Source: Venturia oleaginea (lineage: Eukaryota > Ascomycota > Dothideomycetes > Venturiales > Venturiaceae). Taken from it: a stretch of 64,000 nt of DNA. Under the pieces are notes generated by a model, which had not been told where the DNA came from, did not search any database, and worked only from the letters and a program-made list of their open reading frames with translations. The position numbers and the translations under genes are program-made. Positions 32,797 through 44,493 of this stretch are shown here, in pieces (positions within the stretch are counted from its first letter, which is position 1; each line of letters starts with the position of its first letter). Where the stretch lies: the NCBI GenBank assembly GCA_013176395.1, contig JABMLP010000011.1:1178001-1242000 (forward strand), in the 5' to 3' direction.

Positions 32797-33709
32797 GCAT
32801 GTGACTTTGGACATTGTATATATTTGCTGGGCGTTCCAATTGTGAAGAACCTTTGTTGGATTATTCAGGATATCCCGTCCTTCTGGACCTCCCCCGTGAT
32901 GTAGGAGATTTAGAGCTGAGCTTTATATGAGACAGATAGATGCATCGTCAGTTCCTTGTCGATTCGATTACCCCCTTGGAGCCATTTCTCTTGCGATTCT
33001 GTCTTGAACTCGATGGTGGACGAACAGTTTGACGTGGAATCGGCCAACCCTCCAGTATGGAACGGTTGCTCTGCGCTGGTTCATTCTAATCTTTCTCCTC
33101 TTTTTCCGCAAGTTCAGAGCGTGACGCGTACCAATTGAGATGTGGTTGATGATATGAAAGTTCATCAATTATTTTTTTGTTTCAACCCCGATATGGTAGT
33201 TCTCCCACGTTCGTCAGATTGAGCCCGTAGGCCGTTGTCGGAATTGAAGGGTTGCGGGATTCATGGATGCAAGCCGACACTTCCGAACGGGTATCACAGT
33301 ATTCTAGTTCTAGGATGTATAGTTTGTGGCATCTTCATTAAGCTCGTAGCGTCTACATTGTAACCACGAGACACAAACTGCGTCTCGTCTATTGAAGCCA
33401 CTCAGACAATCAATACGAGCGAGCTCCGCAGAATACGAGCCTTCAAACATAAAACAAGGGATCTGGGTTGCGGAAGACGGTCGGTCGTAGCGCGGACCGG
33501 TGGATGCATTCTTGCCATCTCGCTGAGGGTTTCATATACTGGGATGTGCCGGCTTCCCGGTAATCTTGATTTGATCATACAGAGTATATTAACATCGGCC
33601 AAAATTCAATAATTACTCCGATGCATGATCAGTATAATTCCAAAGATCAGACCATGCGATTCAGAAGTAAGAGATCCAATTTTTCAGTCCCTCCGTTACT
33701 CCAGCAAAC
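32797..33709. other. Intergenic, no gene seen
   Basis: 913 bp between the E2 and the oxygenase gene; moderately AT-rich near 33140-33190 and 33590-33660. Confidence 0.5.
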
Positions 33710-34885
33710 ATGTCTACGAAACTTTTTGAAGCAACAGTTATCGAGCCCTCGCTGAGTGCACTGGCGCTTGAAGCTGAGCCAATGAAACGTCAATCTGAGA
33801 CCCACGGATCTTCTTACCAACGAAGAGATCTGAAGACATCGATACTCCACGCCGATGAGGAACTCTACCAAAAGCAATTGGAAGCTAAGGGCGGCAAAGA
33901 AGACATGTGGCAGGGTGGTGATATGTATGTCTTACAGAAGAATACTCCAAACACAGCAGCTTACTGAATATCATAGCTACTATCCCAACCCTCCTAAAAT
34001 CGCCCACGACGTGACAGTCGAAGACATTGGTGGTAGAGAACAAGATTTCACTTTAGACAACAGCGGATTCTTCTTCGGTAAACACGCATTCGATTCCGTG
34101 GCCACAACAGAAGATCTCGGCGATACCGATAAAATCACAAAACAGCACTATCCAGAAATGGAAAAGTGGCTGAAAGAAGCGTAAGCTCTTCCTTGACCCA
34201 AAGCCATTCCGGATCATGAGACTGAGATTCTTCTCCTTCTAGCACAGGCGCACCACGAGTCCTAATCTTCAACCACGCGACCCGCATATCGACCTCAACC
34301 TTTCGCATCAACGACTACAAAAAAGACCAAGAAGCGAAGAAAGTCTCGCACCAAGCTGGAGTTTTCGCAGCGCATCTTGATCAATCGAGCTGGCAGGCAA
34401 TAAACCTGTTGCATAGACTTTTACCTGAGGAAACAGAAGGCTTGCTTCAGGGAAGAGTTATGATCGTCAATGTACGTCTTCTCCCATGTTCAGTTGAGCA
34501 AATGACAACTTGAACAAGAACGGATTGCTAATACACGACCTCACAGGCCTGGCGTCCCATCAAGACCGTCTACAGACACCCCTTCGGTGTCGCCTCCGCC
34601 TCCAGTGTTCCCCACACTGACGTCGTCGTCCGCCGTAACCGCATCCTTAAAGATATCAACGAATCCATGGGTCTCAAATACTCTCCAGAGCATCGATGGT
34701 ATTACAAGTTTGCGCAACAGCCTGACGAGATCTTGGTGTTCAAGCAATTTGATAATTATGGGAAGGTGAGGGCGTGCCCACATACTGCATTCAAGGATGA
34801 GGAATTCGAGGACAGGGAGCCGAGGGAGAGCATCGAGATTCGGGCGATGCTTTTCTGGCCGGATTTTTATGAGGAGAGAGATTAG
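33710..34885 (+). CDS. CmcJ/AsaB-like (hydroxylase/desaturase, 2OG-oxygenase-type) protein
   Basis: Four exons: 33710-33924, 33977-34180, 34243-34471 and 34547-34885; 328 residues with all three introns (52, 62 and 75 nt) in phase. Landmarks of the CmcJ/NvfI/AsaB family are LDNSGFFFGKH, YPEMEKWLKEATGAPRVLIF, FNHATRIS, HLDQSSWQAINLL, MIVNAWRPIKTVYRHPF, HRWYYKFAQQPDEILVFKQF and RACPHTAFKD. Members hydroxylate, desaturate or methoxylate small molecules in fungal and bacterial secondary metabolism (for example gibberellin GA4 desaturase and cephamycin CmcJ), although many are uncharacterised. A candidate iron-binding pair is His/Asp in AAHLDQ and His in ACPHTAF. It converges on an SDR relic 29 bp downstream, which suggests a former biosynthetic pair. 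Confidence 0.87.
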
Positions 34886-34913
34886 TTTTGTGGTATTTGT
34901 GTTTCTCATTTCT

Positions 34914-35570
34914 CTACTCTATATCCCACATGTCATATGTCTCCTCAAACTCTCTAATTAGAAAAGGATCCTTCATTCTCGAAACTCGCCTCCCGCAACG
35001 CGTCCTCCGCCTCCCTTCATAAGCCCAGGCAGCATACCCCGGATCTCCCGATTTGTAATTATCAACACCCCCATCAAATCCCGCCTCACCCACATCCTCA
35101 CAATACCTTCTCCCCTCCCCTCCCAAACAGCGGCAACAGCACACCATACACCCGCCGCAGCGTGTTGCTCACTATTCCTCCATATATCCTGAAACAGCGC
35201 TTCAGGTGTGTCCCCATCAATATGTCTCCATAAAGTTGTCATGATGGCTTCACGTTCCTATGGGTTTCGAATCCTTGTCTTGTGGTTTCGTGGAGACGAT
35301 ACATTACTTCCGCGTTGTTGATGAGGATGTTCGATTTTCCACTCCGATCCAGGAACGATTGAGCTGCAACCGACGGGACTCAGATCGTCCAAATCTCTCT
35401 TCAAGATTTCAATCTCATCGTTCCCGGGACTTGTGGCGGGGATTTCATTAATCACATTTTGGCAGCGAAGAGGTTATGCGTTGTCGTGAAGATTTGTGCG
35501 CTGGTTGCGTGGAGGGCTCTCGTTGTTTCTATATCGATCCTGGAAGAGGCGCCTGTGATTAGGATTTTTT
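34914..35570 (-). pseudogene. Short-chain dehydrogenase (SDR) relic
   Basis: Minus-strand fragments of a retinol-dehydrogenase-like SDR lie in order but in different frames. The cofactor motif is ILITGASSRIDIETTRALHA, where GASSGIGIET is expected, so two glycines have become Arg and Asp. Then an FLDRSGKSNILINNAEVM segment equals the NNAG strand, followed by TRQGFETH. The C-terminal GEGRRYCEDVGEAGFD and GDPGYAAWAYEG correspond to the usual gGKYLED..PGYA.WAYD ending. The whole middle, including the catalytic Tyr-x-x-x-Lys, is missing, and stops separate the fragments. At about 650 bp the relic is roughly two-thirds of a full SDR. The glycine changes fit G-to-A (coding strand) mutation. Confidence 0.7.
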
Positions 35571-36806
35571 TCTATCTGCCTATTTGTTTTCGAGGTTTTC
35601 TTCGGCGATAATCTGGGAGGCTTATTCGGCGGTCACAGGCCGGGCTTTTGAGCTCTTTATGAGCGGCGGTTCAGGGTTGGAGGGGCTTGAGAGGGGGCAT
35701 CGTGGAAGTTGTTGCGGTGCATCTTGCTGTGGTGGGTGCGAAAGATGTATGATAGGTAAGTGTAGTTTGATGTTGCAGCTATGTGGGTGGCCGTGAAGTT
35801 TCCGCCATACCATCCTTGCGCTGATGATCTGGGTGAGTAAGCTATCGCCGTGGACAAAGATCGGGCGAACTTTGATATCCGACCAATGCGCAACAAGGAT
35901 CGAAATTGTTTCGGGTTCATCATAGTCTCATACAATTCAGCACACTGTATTCACCAATTGAATTAGAAGTGTGATCGACTTGTCTTTCGGTGTCGCAAGA
36001 GGAGATATGAAATTGGGAAGCTTGCTGATGCGGGCATCAAAATGTGAGGACATTTTAATTAAAAATATAAGTGTCAGGGTTTGGACGAGTTCTTGCATGG
36101 CTTGGTTGGATTGATTGACAAATCTACGCTTCTAATAATTGGCTAGATTTGGATAGACGCTCAGTATTCAACTATTCCAACTAAGAAGGGATTTTGAAGT
36201 GTTTTCTCTTTATTTCAACCAGTCTCAGTCGTACACGTAGGCGTATCTTGGCTGGATTGGCTAAAAAATGCATTTTGGCCAATCCATCCAAGAACTCGTA
36301 CACGCCCTCAACCTAGTTTTTTTTGCTTATTATCTTTATTCCCTTTTCGCGCTTGCTTCAATGGGGAAGGTCGTAAAACATCAAATACGAGCAACCTGGG
36401 CTACACGAACCCTTCATCTTCATTTTCCTCACTCACCACCTCATCAACTCACCGGCTGGAGATTTAAGAGTACCGGTGGCTTTCCCCCTCTTCCCTACAG
36501 TCAGCAGGAATAGTGCGAGAAAGCTTGTGTGCTGTGCACAAGCCGGTCCTAAAGGAATCTTTACCGTAATTCATTCTAGAATCAGTAGCCTTCGCAGCAA
36601 AGTCCGCGCCTATCTTGATTTCAGGTCGTTGTAAGTGAAACGTCCAATTTGGTCGATATCTACGGGTAGCAGTATAAGGATGTCTGCGAGAAGCACAGAA
36701 AATCATTAACGATCGACTCAACTATACCAGATCACTCTCAATCTCAGAATTCAAAATCCAAGGTCCTTCTCTATTCTCCAAGCAATACCACCACACAAAC
36801 GTTACA
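35571..36806. other. Gene-poor region; one unassigned minus-strand frame
   Basis: 1.2 kb. The minus-strand frame 35935-35657 begins MYETMMNPKQF and is followed in another frame by a protein-like ETISILVAHWSDIKV stretch. Neither is recognised and neither connects to the SDR relic. Beyond about 36000 the sequence is AT-rich with no coding signal. The last 100 bp form the promoter and leader of the small secreted protein. Confidence 0.4.
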
Positions 36807-37058
36807 ATGCGATTCTCCATCCTCGCTCTCACGGTCCTGACTCACTTCACAATCACGTCTGCAACAGCTGTCCCCAACGAATCTATTCCCCGACTTCAGA
36901 AACGCGAAGAGCTGGCAACGCGTGACGAAACGCCAGGATGTGCCGGATGCCAAGGAAGGTGCAGAGCACAGAACAAAAACGCCGCTAAGCTTTGCACCTG
37001 CCTGGGAAATTGCAGCGGAGCTTATCCGAATTGCCCTGTACCTGTACGCGGATGCTAA
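36807..37058 (+). CDS. Small secreted cysteine-rich protein (effector-like)
   Basis: Single exon, 83 residues. A clean signal peptide (MRFSILALTVLTHFTITSAT) is followed by a short propeptide with a Kex2-like KR at residues 31-32 and a second basic site at LATR. The remaining core of about 45 residues has eight cysteines in the order C-x2-C-x3-C-x9-C-x1-C-x3-C-x6-C-x6-C, enough for four disulfides, and ends in the last Cys. Size, processing sites and cysteine density fit a secreted effector-like or antimicrobial-like peptide of a plant- or soil-associated fungus. No family is recognised, and no related copy occurs in the window. The ATG lies in CAATGCG context, and a 150-bp upstream stretch is C/A-rich. 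Confidence 0.75.
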   Translation: MRFSILALTVLTHFTITSATAVPNESIPRLQKREELATRDETPGCAGCQGRCRAQNKNAAKLCTCLGNCSGAYPNCPVPVRGC

Positions 37059-38058
37059 GGTACACGCGGATCTGTGGATAGAATCTCTTTCTGGATGGTT
37101 GGGGGCTTTGAAATAGAGGTTTTGATTTTGGGGAGGTTTTCAAGGAGCTAAGTTGAACAGCTGGATAGCCTGGCTAGTAGGTGGACGGAAATGATCTCTT
37201 CGCTATATGGTCGTGTCAGGTGTTTCCAAGTGCATGGCGAAGGTACGCGACGGCCTTGTCAATTCATGATGGCCAAAGAGTAAGAGAAATAGGAGGAGAA
37301 ACCAATAGTGGATGAAGTTGTGCGCTGAGAGTTATTGGATGAGCTGTCCACTGCTCGTGCTCCCTCAACGCTATAGCTACACGTAATCGAGATATTGTTG
37401 TCCAGGAGTCTTCCAAAAGTCCCGTGGTGCAGACCATGCAACTGGAACGTTCATCCCTCCGTTATAATGCCTTGTCGTTGAGCTGAAAAGCGTCCAGGAC
37501 ATGTCTCAGTTCCTGACGATATCCCTATGCTCTCGGTCTCACTCCTTTAATTGACAGTGCGGCAATGCATCACATGATGATGAAATTGTGAATTATATAT
37601 TTTCTCGGACTGGTCACAAATATGTTGCAACAGTGCTCACTGTGGAGATGAATAGTTCTGATGGAATCTTTGACAGGCACTTGTTGTGACTCCAAGAAGC
37701 ACTGCTGTGTGTAAAACAAGATGTTTGGAGATGAAGGCTCCAAATGCCCAGGCTTGGAAGCGGATAGAGCTGGGGGAGGCTTTTTCTGTCCTCATTTCCC
37801 GTCCGCTTCAGGCCGTTCTTCCACTCACCTATCTCATCTGTATCAATGGCACGGTATCAACACCGCATCCAACAAGCAGCGATGCTGCTCCAGAAGAGGC
37901 ATAAGAGCACGCGAGCAGGCGGGGTAGATACCGTTAGAGGACCCAGCTCTTCGGCGACGAAGAGATTGCTCGTGGTGTTGTATGAAGCCATCGAGAGGTA
38001 TAAGTACTCAGGCCGGCCTCAGTCGCGCTCGCGGAGCCTCAATCGCTGATCATTTGTG
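37059..38058. other. Intergenic, upstream of the acid phosphatase
   Basis: 1.0 kb. Plus-strand frames at 37686-38049 have no recognisable content. Part of it is presumably the phosphatase promoter. Confidence 0.45.
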
Positions 38059-39749
38059 ATGAAGTCCTTCATTTTGTCAGCGCTCGTTGCCGTTGCGCAA
38101 GCTGTCCCAGCTCATGGGCCATCCAAACCCGGGAAGTTGATTGACGACATCAATGTCATTTCGAAGCATTGGGGTCAACTTTCGCCCTACTCGGACAATC
38201 CAGATGACATCTTTGGTGTCGAGGATGTGGGACTTCCTGATGGTTGCCAGGTCGAGCAAGCCCATACGCTCCAAAGACACAGCAATCGATTCCCCACCAA
38301 TGTTTTCGATGATGGACAGAACGATGCCAACTTTGGTGCCAAGATTGCCAATTACACATCGGCCACCAACAATACCGATAGATTCACTGGACCGTTAAGC
38401 TTCTTGAACACATGGGGGATTACGTTCAAGCCCACTGGTTTGCTGACAGGGCTGGGAGCGGCATCAGAATTCCAGTCAGGAGTCATGTTCTGGAATAGTA
38501 CGTGAAACAACCTCACAAATTCTCCATTTTTGGTCCTAATAGTGTAGAATACGGTCGAACTCTGTACAACGCCTCGGTGGCCCAGTTATCGTACAACGCC
38601 AGCTACACCAACGGAACAGCTCGACCGAAGCCAGTTCTCCGAACAACCGATCAATCTCGCATCGAAAACAGTCAAATAAACTGGTCTCTCGGTTTCTTCG
38701 GCACGAGCTTCCAGACTGTCCCAAACAAGGAACTCGAAGGCTTCACCGATCCCTTCGACCTAGTCATCCTCCCTGAAGGCGTCGAAGGTGTCAACGACAC
38801 CCTCGCCTCATACGACAGCTGCATCAACGGAGGATGGGTTTCACCACTCTTCGAACTAGGTGACCTCGACCTTCTTACTTACCTCCCCATCTACCTCAAA
38901 GACGCAACAGCACGACTCCAACAGTACGCGCCAGACGGTATGACATTCACCGTAAACGACACGTACGCCATGCAATCCATCTGTGCCTACGAAATGGGTT
39001 ACATCGGCCAATCCGATTTCTGCGGTCTCTTCACCCTAGACGAATGGACAGGATTCGAAAACACCCTCGATATGGAGTACTACTACGATTACTCATACGG
39101 TTCCCCCTCCGGTCGCGCCCAGGGAATAGGGTACCTCCAAGAACTCCTCGCGCGTCTCCAAAACGAATACATCTTCACTTCAAACAGCAGCGTGAACAGC
39201 ACCGTCACCGACAATCCCCGTGACTTTCCCCTAGGAAGGCCATTCTACGCCGATTTCTCGCACGATGATATTTTGATTAGTGTCATGACCGCCATGTCAC
39301 TGGATTACTTCAAGGACCCACCTTCTCTCACACAATACCCCCCAGATCCAAAACGCAAATTCATCCTGTCAAAAATAACGCCCTTCACCGCCCGTCTCAA
39401 CACCGAACTCATCGGTTGTTCCTCGCCCAAACCAAAGGCACAGTCCAAAGCACGTACCCAATACTCCCCAGGCCAGTACGGATATGACCCCGCCAACGCG
39501 TCTCACAAATTCGTCCGTATGCGTTTGAACAATGGTATTCTGCCATTGGAAACGATTAGAGGTGGTGGATGTAAGGGGCGTGGTGATGGGCTTTGTGCGC
39601 TTGAGGATTTCATTGAGAGCCAGAAGGATGCTTATGAGTTGAGTCAGTATGATTGGGCTTGTTTCGGGAACTATACCATTGCCAACCCGACGAGTGGGCA
39701 GGACTTTGATGGTGCTGTTGTGCCCAAGAAGAACTCGACTGTTTATTAG
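38059..39749 (+). CDS. Secreted histidine acid phosphatase/phytase-like enzyme
   Basis: Two exons, 38059-38497 and 38548-39749, with a 50-nt intron that restores FWNKYGRTLYNAS; 546 residues. A signal peptide (MKSFILSALVAVAQAVP) opens the protein. The catalytic box is QRHSNRFPT (Arg73-His74), where most relatives read RHGxRxP; here the glycine position is Ser. The second box is DFSHDDILIS (His385-Asp386), as in the HD motif that supplies the proton donor. Many N-x-S/T sequons and several cysteines indicate a glycosylated extracellular enzyme. Branch-2 histidine phosphatases of this type release phosphate from phytate or other phosphomonoesters; whether this one is a true phytase is open. ATG 38059 is chosen because it starts the signal peptide. 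Confidence 0.88.
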
Positions 39750-42187
39750 TTTTGCTTGTAGAAGAGGGGCCTGGTAAACGTCGTGTGTACATGATGTTTT
39801 TGTGGGATAGATTTGGAACGTTGATAAGCTTGATAATTTCTTGTAGATAATCTTAACGAGCTATGTTGATGTTTGTGGGCATGAGATAAGTGAGAGTTGT
39901 TAGATAGGAAAGAACAGATACAACTAAACTCCATCCTATCGATATCCGAACCCCTATTTTTGTCTTTTGCTGCTATCGTCCATGTTTTCGTTCGTTTTAG
40001 CTTTGAAGTCTGGTGTTGTTCGACATGGCCGCCCATTTTCTGAGCGTCAGTGAAAGAAAACTCAACCTGAATCCCAATCAGTGACATCAGAGGACGCGAG
40101 CCATGATTCCAAGTCCTCGTCAAAAGACTGCATGAGTGGCATGGTCATGGGCGAGGCACACTTTGGGTGCATGAAATATGACGCAGGTAAGCGAGAAGAT
40201 GAGAGCTTCCAAAGGAAAAGGGCGATGAGATTGAAGTGATGAGCTCGACTCTAGCCAATACGATAGGCTGGTCACTTTACCCTGATCTCAAGTAGTTCCT
40301 CAAGGCCTTTCTATCCGTATCGTCTCGCTGAGCATCGAGAACGTTACAGGATGGTCTACTCTTTAGTTTCGAGGGAGAGAAGGCTACGAGGTATGGTTAA
40401 ACATGATCTGCGAGAATGAAACCAACAACTTTCCGCTTAGTAACATATCCACTCCTCTTCGCCATCAGGCCACCCAACCGCCCGCCTAACATTCACAGCC
40501 TAGGCCCGCCGGGTGCCATGTAGTCTGCAGACCTTAGGTATTCCCGCGTCGAGCGCTCTCGAGTAGGCGGTAGTAGGGTGTTTCTAAGGCTAAGGAGTAA
40601 TTACCGAGAGAGAAGATAATAGCGGGTTAAAAAGCGAGATTATAAGCGGGGTAACTTGCTAAACAATAAGCGTATCTACCTGCTAATTAGGATAATTATA
40701 TAGAGAAAACTCTCTCACGCCGCCACTATAGGGCTATAGAGCGGATAGTAAATTATACTTACCTATCCGCCGCCGGATTATTCACATCGCATCTCACCGA
40801 GTCGCCCTGACTATGCTCGTCCCTGCCGCGGACTGATTGATGGCCTGCTCGCTATCCTGCTCGCCATCATGTTTGACACGAGACCGACCACAACAACAAA
40901 AGATGTTCGCGAGAAAAGACTATATTTGTCCTCCCCATGTGAGCGCAATCTTTAAAAAATTCTCGAACCTTGGACGCTGTTGAAGAACCGTTGGCTCTAG
41001 CATGGTAATTCCCTGTCCTTCTGATTTTGCTCAAGGTGATCTACATGATTTCGTCGACTTGTCACTTCCTACGAAGACCATAGTCATATGTCAGCGGTAT
41101 GACCCGAGCTAGGGCTTTGTGAGTTTCAAATTCGTGAAGATGGGACTGAGGAGAAGCAGAATGGACACCAAGCACGTTGGTCGAAACGAAGATTCTTGGT
41201 TGATGAGGAGATGGGTTATCGAGTGCTTGGTTGCACTTGTCAAAATCTCCCTGTAGAACTGATCGTATGATAGTCAGCGCGTGGAAATTTCCGGGCTTGA
41301 CGAATCGATCTCTTTAGATGGCCCAAGAAACTTGCTGTCAGCCAGGTTGAGGTGAGGTCTAGTCTTGGTGGAGATGCGTGGCCGAGATTGTTGGAGATGC
41401 CAATGGCTCAGTTGAAACCCCTCAATGGTTCGTGGGTCCGGATGAGATCCGAGATGATCGGAGTACCAGGGAATCAACATGATTTCGCTTGACACCTCTC
41501 ATACGCGTCTTACACCTTCTTTCACTCTCACTCTCACATCACTCACAACTCATTTGCCAATTCTCTTGGCCACGTCACGCCGATGCATCTTGACAGCATG
41601 TCGCCTCGCCATTTCAGCGGTACCTGTTTAAATGCGATTTGCCCCAGGTACGAGTACGACGGGACGGATCTGACCAAAGCCAGCCATATCACGAGCATCC
41701 CATATTTTGTGTATATTGTATGCAGGTCCTTGCTCAGGGTGCTCCTGCTCGGGCTACCCAGGCGTGCCAGAATCCCAGTTGGAACATATTGCTTGCCCCA
41801 CTACCACCTCAAGAACATTAACTCCGCCTTTAATCGCGCCATATTTTGGCCAAACGAGCTTGGTCAACGCCGGCAAAGGATATCATCCTAACCCGAGGCC
41901 CTTCTAACTCTGGTCTTGGTCGCCGGGAGCAGGGCAGTCATACTATGTAAGAGAGAATGATCATCATCCATCAATTAATTAGTCTCAACCATTACTGTGT
42001 CCTACTGCGGGTCGGTCTGGATAGCAGCCGAGAATTAAGTTCGGTACAAGTACACGGTGAGGACTGCTCAAAAAGAAATAGACCTACACTTTTCTTTCTT
42101 TTTCTGCCTGGCCTCTGTTTCTCAGTCTTCAGGTTCATTCATTCGTTCCCTTTGGGTTGCTCCGTTCCATATCTGTAATCTACCAAG
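39750..42187. other. Long gene-free region with an AT-rich repeat-like patch
   Basis: 2.4 kb between the phosphatase and the HsbA gene. At 40580-40780 the DNA is AT-rich with many TA steps and phrases such as AGCGGG and GCGAGATTATAAGCGGGG, the look of a mutated repeat remnant. Open frames at 41274-41907 lack recognisable content. The final 150 bp hold the HsbA promoter and leader with CT-rich tracts. Confidence 0.45.
40741..40770. repeat. Perfect 8-bp inverted repeat in AT-rich patch
   Basis: GCGGATAG at 40741-40748 is exactly mirrored by CTATCCGC at 40763-40770 across a 14-bp AT-rich spacer. It could be a terminus or internal palindrome of a small transposon relic, or chance. Confidence 0.6.
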
Positions 42188-43234
42188 ATGTTGTTTCACT
42201 CACTTGTACCATTGGCAGTGCTTGTCTGTTGCTCTGCTGCTGCTCCGATCGAGAAGCGACAAAGACAGACTGATTTTCAGGTTGTTGCTGGTAAGTTCTG
42301 AGCTAATCTCTTTTCTCTGTCTCCATCTCAATCACCTGTCTCTCAACGTTGGCATGATCTTGATCTCGATGGTGATTTGCCTCGATGCTCTCTCAGCTAC
42401 TAAGATCTCTGTCAAGACTGTTCTACAACGCCAAGTCTGTCATGTAGAGAACCTGCCTACAGTGTTTTTACAGCGATTAGTAGAAACATTACAAAAACGC
42501 TGACCTTCAACCTACAGGCGTTCTCAATGGCATAACCCAAGGCGTAAAACGCACTCAGTCGGACATCAGTGCCTGGCGTGGGGACCAGGCGGGTGCCAAC
42601 CACGTTCTGGATGACTCTGAATACCTCTACAGAGACATTCTAGAAGGCACACAACTCGTCTCCCGGACAAACGTCGTCTCCCTCTGGGACTCCACCTCCA
42701 TGCTCGCTCCAGGAAACAACCTCAACACCGCCCTTGAAGGCATGATTGGACACTCTTATCAGCAAGAAACGCCAAGTCGAGAAGATCAACTACACACCCA
42801 TCGTCCGCTCGCAACTCCTTAAGATCCGCGACGCTACCGACGGGATGATGAAGGTGTTGTACTCCAAGTTGCCCTCTGCCGCAGCTATTGTGGCAAGACC
42901 AGTTGGCAACAAGATCGCTTCGAAAATCGAAAAAGGGATTTCGGCATTCGAGTTACCGCGTCAGGGTCCTGGAAACTGGTGGCCTTCTGGTACGGGTAAC
43001 CAGCCTAAACCGACTGTCTCTGGCCCCTCTCCATACCGCAACGACCCTCTTCCACAAGGACCACTACCACAAGGATTTGCACCACAAGGATCACCACCAC
43101 CACAGGGATTTCCACCACAAGGATCACCACCACCACAGGGACCACCACCACAACAAGCAGGCAATCCACAATGGGGTCAGCCTCAGAATGTGGGATTCGG
43201 TGCACCGCCTCCTCAACAGGGCGGCTGGTCCTAG
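42188..43234 (+). CDS. Secreted hydrophobic-surface-binding (HsbA) domain protein, frameshifted
   Basis: Exon 1 is 42188-42290: a signal peptide (MLFHSLVPLAVLVCCSAAA) and a KR processing site. A 227-nt intron leads to exon 2 at 42518. The HsbA/galactomannoprotein domain reads GVLNGITQGVKRTQSDISAW, then YLYRDILEGTQLV and LNTALEGMI. At 42748-42749 an extra G breaks the frame; reading one G gives DTLISKKRQVEKINYTPIV and the rest of the domain up to EKGISAFELP. A Pro/Gln/Gly-rich tail with PQGSPPPQGFP repeats (an 11-residue, 33-bp unit in part) ends at TAG 43232-43234. HsbA proteins coat hydrophobic surfaces and help recruit cutinases or esterases. Without the shift the protein would be about 273 residues; with it, about 120. 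Either an assembly indel or a real truncation is possible. Confidence 0.75.
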
Positions 43235-44493
43235 ATCACATCATTTATTCACGCTTTCACTCATTGTACGATACTGAAGGTGGACCTGGCGAAAAGCGTA
43301 CAACGGTCAGCGGGCGGGTTTTGACTTTTTCTGTGTTGTTTTCGCGGCATACGCATATGGATAGACTTAATGGGCAATTTATATATTCTGTTGTTATCGG
43401 ATCTGGACAGCCCCGTGTTCTTGACGTGAATTCCTTCCGCATCGAGCTCGGCTGTAGAGATGCTGTGGGGAACGCAGTATATTCACCGGGAAAATGACTG
43501 AGCCGATAATAGAAGTATGGCATTATTGTGGGCCAAGGATAAGGGTGCGTTCCATATGGCTCCACGGGCAATCCAATGTCTGCGGTTAATACAGCGGGGC
43601 CCAATGTAGATCGATTGATACTGAGGTGATTCAGTTTGCTGAATTAGGTACGAAATCTAGCCAATCAGAAAGAACCCTCTAGCGTACTAGTAATGTTACA
43701 TTGTCGAAATTGCCTTCGAGAGATACGCTAAAACTGGTAATCGTTATCATTTACGGTAATTAATGGGCCCTCAGCGCGGGGACCCACCTCGCCGATGTTT
43801 GAGGTAGTTGATGCCTGGTCCAATGAGGAATATATGGACCGCTTGTATGGCGAAGAGATGTTGAAAATGAGACCGATGTACATTGGCTCCCATGTGAAAC
43901 GCGCCCTAAGGAAGGCACAGTGGTTATCCTGCAGGCATCGAACAATTCGTGCAGAAGAGCCGTCTTTACGATACATGGAAATTCTCCTTCGCCAAAGTGT
44001 AGATGGGGGTTGCAATGAATATCTGGAGCTTCCGGACCAGAAAGACTTGAGCTGGAGTTGTCTCTGTCAAGGCGTAGACAGCTGACTCGGATATCTGACG
44101 GAGTGCAATTGGAAAAAGTAGGCACTACGATGGTTAGGAGGACAGACAATGGAACTGGTATTGTCACCGATTACCATACCTGAAGAACGTAGCTGTTAGG
44201 ACTAAAAGATTTCCAATGGTAGAACGATGGAGTTGTTCGTAATCGTGAATTGACGAAGCTGGACGCATGTATGCCTTTCTCAACACTGCAGGCAACCTCA
44301 TGTCCAGCTGTCAATGGCTTTTCGTTCAACGATCTGACCCATGATATGCCAGATCCAAGATGGACCACCCCGCTACTCTTGCTCCCAAACTCTGTGTGCC
44401 CTGTTGTCCTCGATGCTCCATCATAAATCGATACTCTTCAACCGTTAGGACAGGCTGATACAATATCAGCTAAGAGGCTGTCATACCGTGATC
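43235..44493. other. Intergenic with one possible small ORF
   Basis: 1.26 kb. A plus-strand ATG frame at 43795-44085 (96 codons, MFEVVDAWSNEEYMDRL...) is moderately protein-like but unrecognised and is overlapped by long open frames on the minus strand, so I do not call it a gene. Confidence 0.35.

Noticed and set aside
42961..43205. Minus-strand Cys/Gly-rich frame (CGGGDPCGG repeats)
   Set aside because: Antisense of the Pro/Gln-rich tail of the HsbA gene, not a metallothionein-like gene.
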